From contig CAYHPW010000015.1 in assembly GCA_964358645.1 (NCBI GenBank), forward strand, positions 1 through 53,096: 53,096 nt of DNA. Direction: 5' to 3'. The notes under the pieces are model-generated. The model saw only the letters and a program-made list of their open reading frames with translations, was not told the DNA's origin and searched no databases. The stretch comes from JBBTDV01 sp038042605 (GTDB lineage Bacteria > Bdellovibrionota > UBA1018). Both the position numbers and the translations under genes were made by a program. Of this stretch, positions 50,219-53,096 are shown piece by piece. Position 1 is the stretch's first letter. Every line of letters starts with the position of its first letter.

Positions 50219-50641
50219 TTATTTGCTGCGGTCAAATCTTTGTAGTCCTAGCGGGGTCACGCATGTGCCCTTAGCACGACATACAATGGTTGGTACCGCC
50301 AAAACTTCTGCGGAAGAAGCTCCCTTCCCGCCACGTTCATGAGGTAATAGCGATATAACTTTCTTGGCCTCGAATTCCATCGTACGTGATGTCTTTCCGG
50401 CTTTTACAATACGCCCAGTTGCTTCAATATAATCGCCAGCAAATACAGGAGCTAGGAATTCTACATTGTCGTATGCGCGGAACAAACCTTCATCGCCATC
50501 AAACTTAATTAAAAGCTCTGTGGCTACGTCACCAAAAAGCTGTAACAACTTGGCACCGTCAACCAATCCACCGGCGTAGTGCCCGTCATGCGAACTCACT
50601 CGCACACGCAACATTGCTTTCGATAATTCAGATGTTTTCAT
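50219..50641 (-). CDS. kal: Hotdog-fold protein, 3-aminobutyryl-CoA ammonia-lyase (Kal)-like
   Basis: 140 aa. LRVRVSSHDGHYAGGLVDGA, LLQLFGDVATELLIKFDGDE, LFRAYDNVEFLAPVFAGDYI and EATGRIVKAGKTSRTMEFEA follow the Kal family closely in my recollection. Kal releases ammonia from 3-aminobutyryl-CoA in lysine fermentation. No other lysine-fermentation gene (kamA, kdd, kce) is visible here. ATGA overlap with waaA couples it to LPS synthesis, so an acyl-CoA thioesterase or another role should be considered. Confidence 0.75.
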   Translation of the reverse strand: MKTSELSKAMLRVRVSSHDGHYAGGLVDGAKLLQLFGDVATELLIKFDGDEGLFRAYDNVEFLAPVFAGDYIEATGRIVKAGKTSRTMEFEAKKVISLLPHERGGKGASSAEVLAVPTIVCRAKGTCVTPLGLQRFDRSK

Positions 50642-51951
50642 AACCCCTCACATTTCAACTTTTGTACAATCACATTAATAATTCTACCAGTGGCGCCAAA
50701 TTTTTCTGAAATATTATTTTTCCAATACTCCCTCATAGACAAGTCTATATTTAAACCAACTTTTAGCCATTCAGCCAGTTGCCTGGAGTTTTTTACAATT
50801 CTTAGCTGACCGATCGACAACAGTTCCGATATCTCAGGAAAACTCTTGGCGCGCGCAGGTCCACAGGCAATAGGTATACCATGCAGGGCAGGCTCAATCG
50901 TGCTATGCACGCCCTTTCCAAATCCGCCACCAATAAATGCAAAATCACATAAAGAATACAATTCCGCCAGCACACCCATCTCATCAACAAGAATTACATG
51001 ATTGCCAGTAGGCACTGTCTGCGGATCACCTGATATATTAGAAGACATATCAGAGCTTTTTATAAAACCGTAGTGATTGGCAATGAGTTGTGACTTACTC
51101 AAAAAATTCTGCATTTCGTTTATAGACGCCTGATCACAGTGATGTGGAACAATTATAAGACTTCCATCAATCATTGGTGGGTTATTCTTCCACTGCTTCA
51201 TATCTTCAAGCCAAGCACTGCCGATTATAACAATAGGTCTATTTAGCGCTCCAAATGATTTACAAAGGATTTTAGCTCGATTACTTGAAGACACAGCTCT
51301 TGATTTCACTCGATCCCAACGTGGATCACCAATAACGTGGATATCTGAAAACTTGAACATGGACCGCAAAACATCGGCTTCCGTCTTAGTAGTGCTGAAA
51401 AAAATGATCCTAGGTATTTTGCTACCTAATAGCCTACAAGATATTTTCCCGAACTTGATCGAATTTCGCGCACTGGCTGATACTATAAATAACGGTATTT
51501 TAATTTCTGCAAGACTCATCCATAAATCAGGCCAGGCTTCATACTTGGTTGTTACAAAAATATCAGGTTTTAATATCGAAAATGCGTTAAGCCATCCACC
51601 CTCCCATGGACAAGGACCTGCATATATAAGATGGCCTCGCCTGCTTACAATCTCATCACATAGTCGTTTCATAGGCTTTGCTGCAGACGGACTGAATGCA
51701 GTCAATATAAGATCAAATGATAAGTCCGCACATGAAGTTATTACTGTCCATAGCGATTCTAATTCACCTGCACTTGCAGCATGGAACCAGACTCTTTTTC
51801 TGGAAGAAGTCTTTTGTACATTTTCAAACGAGTGCAATGTTTCACTAAATGATCGCCATGAACCAGTACCTGGCATAAACCTGTGAAGAAAAAAACTCTC
51901 AATCACGTGGTTGTTTATGTAACGATAAAATGACCGTCTAATGTGAGTCAT
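50638..51951 (-). CDS. waaA: 3-deoxy-D-manno-octulosonic acid (KDO) transferase
   Basis: 437 aa GT30. It adds KDO to lipid A precursor on the inner leaflet of the inner membrane. Features: RVWFHAASAGELESLW with catalytic Glu63, SASARNSIKFGKIS, FFSTTKTEADVLRSMF, VIGDPRWDRV and FIGGGFGKGVHSTIEPALHG with GPA close to the C-terminus. The N-terminal helix that anchors many KdtA proteins is weak here. It overlaps the heptosyltransferase gene by 14 nt and the hotdog gene by 4 nt (ATGA). This gene implies that the organism makes KDO-containing LPS. Confidence 0.93.
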   Translation of the reverse strand: MTHIRRSFYRYINNHVIESFFLHRFMPGTGSWRSFSETLHSFENVQKTSSRKRVWFHAASAGELESLWTVITSCADLSFDLILTAFSPSAAKPMKRLCDEIVSRRGHLIYAGPCPWEGGWLNAFSILKPDIFVTTKYEAWPDLWMSLAEIKIPLFIVSASARNSIKFGKISCRLLGSKIPRIIFFSTTKTEADVLRSMFKFSDIHVIGDPRWDRVKSRAVSSSNRAKILCKSFGALNRPIVIIGSAWLEDMKQWKNNPPMIDGSLIIVPHHCDQASINEMQNFLSKSQLIANHYGFIKSSDMSSNISGDPQTVPTGNHVILVDEMGVLAELYSLCDFAFIGGGFGKGVHSTIEPALHGIPIACGPARAKSFPEISELLSIGQLRIVKNSRQLAEWLKVGLNIDLSMREYWKNNISEKFGATGRIINVIVQKLKCEGL

Positions 51952-53014
51952 ATAACCTAGGTGTTTTAAACCATTCTTGGGCGTGCACTTTGAAGTGCTC
52001 TAGGATTTTTTCAAAAACTTCCGTATGAGTTAACTTTTTCAAACACCAAAATCGACTTAATGGCCTGTAACAGTGATCCCCGATCTTACCGCATGGACGG
52101 CACCACAACTGAGCTCCTATGGCAAGACTTGAGCTATGCCACGGTTCGAACCCTAAACCGGGAGCCGTTGGGCCATATACTATGATTGCTGGTGTTCCGA
52201 CTGCTTCTGACAAATGAGCAAGCCCTGTATCGCTGCCAAAATAACACCTAGCTTTCGAAAGTAGTACTGCCACTTGCTGTAAATTAAGTTTTCCTATAGC
52301 TGACACATGAGGAATTCCTGCTTGATTCAAAAGCCTGACGAGTTCACAACTCTGTGGATCAGCATACTTTCCAAGGACCACCGGAAATACTTTTAGTTGT
52401 TCCAGAACATTAAAATAATTCTTTGCTGACCAAGTTTTGCCATACCAATGTGAACTCGGCATTACACATACATAAGACGTATCTTTTGGTTCATCGTTAG
52501 TGCCGTCTAAGGCTGTTAAAAAACTCAAATCCGGCTTTTCTAAACCAGTTCCACCTGCTGCTTTTGAAAAAATCTTGGTCTGTCTTTCGCAATATAATGA
52601 GCGCGGCCAAAGACGTTTCAGTAAAACATATCCAATTGACCTAAATCTCTGCTTGCTGGAGCGTCTCCATTTTGGTGATTTTTTAAAATTTAATAACAAA
52701 AACGATAGAAAAAATAGCCGCAGCACCCACGCTCTGACCGTGCCATGCAGGTCTATTATTTCATCATAATCTTCTTTCCATAATTGATATGTAAATTTAA
52801 TAAAACCAATCAAGCCTAAAGATCTGTCAAATACCCAAAGCTTTTTAATTTTTGGATGACCGCGCAATACGTCCGTATAATCGCTGGCTACTACCCAATC
52901 TACGCCATGAGATAAGCTATCACATGCTAGAACTGAGCTAGCCAGTATTACATCACCTAAACTACTCAACCTGATCACGAGTATTTTGGGTTTTTGTATT
53001 TCATTTTCATTCAT
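51938..53014 (-). CDS. LPS heptosyltransferase (GT9, RfaF/WaaF-like)
   Basis: 358 aa from ATG 53014; an upstream in-frame ATG at 53053 would add 13 residues, and neither has a clear ribosome site. Features: PKILVIRLSSLGDVILASSV (N-terminal GT9 loop), DEIIDLHGTVRAWVLRL, GSDTGLAHLSEAVGTPAIIV, YGPTAPGLGFEPW and CRPCG. It transfers L-glycero-D-manno-heptose from ADP-heptose to the LPS inner core, matching the waaA gene that follows. WaaC versus WaaF versus a later heptosyltransferase cannot be decided from sequence alone. Confidence 0.88.
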   Translation of the reverse strand: MNENEIQKPKILVIRLSSLGDVILASSVLACDSLSHGVDWVVASDYTDVLRGHPKIKKLWVFDRSLGLIGFIKFTYQLWKEDYDEIIDLHGTVRAWVLRLFFLSFLLLNFKKSPKWRRSSKQRFRSIGYVLLKRLWPRSLYCERQTKIFSKAAGGTGLEKPDLSFLTALDGTNDEPKDTSYVCVMPSSHWYGKTWSAKNYFNVLEQLKVFPVVLGKYADPQSCELVRLLNQAGIPHVSAIGKLNLQQVAVLLSKARCYFGSDTGLAHLSEAVGTPAIIVYGPTAPGLGFEPWHSSSLAIGAQLWCRPCGKIGDHCYRPLSRFWCLKKLTHTEVFEKILEHFKVHAQEWFKTPRLYDSH

Positions 53015-53096
53015 AAAAAAAGATATGTGGGGTGGATTACAAACTGGGGGCATCTAGCGATTTTAGCGCAGGGCTACCCCTGTACTATTTTAGCCG

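Overview
This window is a dense stretch of chromosome from a Gram-negative bacterium. The evidence is KDO transferase (waaA), a heptosyltransferase, GmhA/GmhB-like heptose enzymes, an O-unit-type flippase, a LolC/E permease, a beta-barrel outer-membrane protein and several lipoproteins. Individual proteins (GlpX next to a phasin-like protein, MetH paired with a MetE-like protein, fused ResB-CcsA cytochrome biogenesis, a Kal-type hotdog protein, a DUF155 protein) suggest a deltaproteobacterial-grade lineage such as Bdellovibrionota or a relative. That placement is an impression from protein resemblance, not a measurement. No phage, IS element or CRISPR array was seen.

Layout. 1-4.3 kb: two divergent lipoproteins, a zinc-ribbon protein with two tandem repeats, an unusual coiled-coil/Hsp20 fusion and small unknown genes. 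4.3-7.5 kb (minus): an overlapping cluster of exported SRPBCC-like protein, PilZ protein, class II fructose-1,6-bisphosphatase, cytoplasmic SRPBCC protein and phasin-like protein. 7.5-9.5 kb: pgsA, tRNA-Gly, a self-regulated HicB/HTH protein and a cobalamin adenosyltransferase. 9.5-19.6 kb: one tightly overlapping plus-strand run of metH, a short MetE-like protein, a glycosyltransferase-methyltransferase fusion, a three-domain GT87/GT2/YdjC fusion and a GT39-like membrane glycosyltransferase. 19.6-22 kb: tyrS, metF, tRNA-Leu.

22-31 kb is an AT-rich surface-polysaccharide block starting right after tRNA-Leu: methyltransferase, acyltransferase, GtrB-like and WaaE-like glycosyltransferases, a transaldolase-GmhB-GmhA trio and a flippase. 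31-38 kb: ResB-CcsA fusion, a UppP homologue that has lost key residues, an IHF/HU protein, DUF155, acylphosphatase, MgtC, a 37-codon small gene and tRNA-Arg. 38-47.6 kb: 5'-nucleotidase family protein, exported unknown, Lol permease coupled to FadJ-like beta-oxidation enzyme, an outer-membrane barrel, a long C-rich hairpin, and purB coupled to a Flp-type pilin-like gene. 47.6-53 kb: GT4 glycosyltransferase, then a minus-strand operon of heptosyltransferase, waaA, Kal-like hotdog protein and flavoprotein.

How the genes fit together. Methionine and one-carbon metabolism is nearly complete here (MetH, MetF, MetE-like, cobalamin adenosyltransferase). Envelope glycan assembly dominates the rest: core LPS (waaA, heptosyltransferase, heptose enzymes), polyprenyl-linked sugar transfer (GtrB-like and GT-C enzymes), lipid-carrier recycling (UppP-like) and export (flippase). 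The most unusual items are the two neighbouring glycosyltransferase fusions, the second carrying a copy of the first one's GT2 domain with a damaged DxD motif. Several genes without a Shine-Dalgarno sequence have a -10-like box 6-7 nt before the start codon, which hints at leaderless transcripts.
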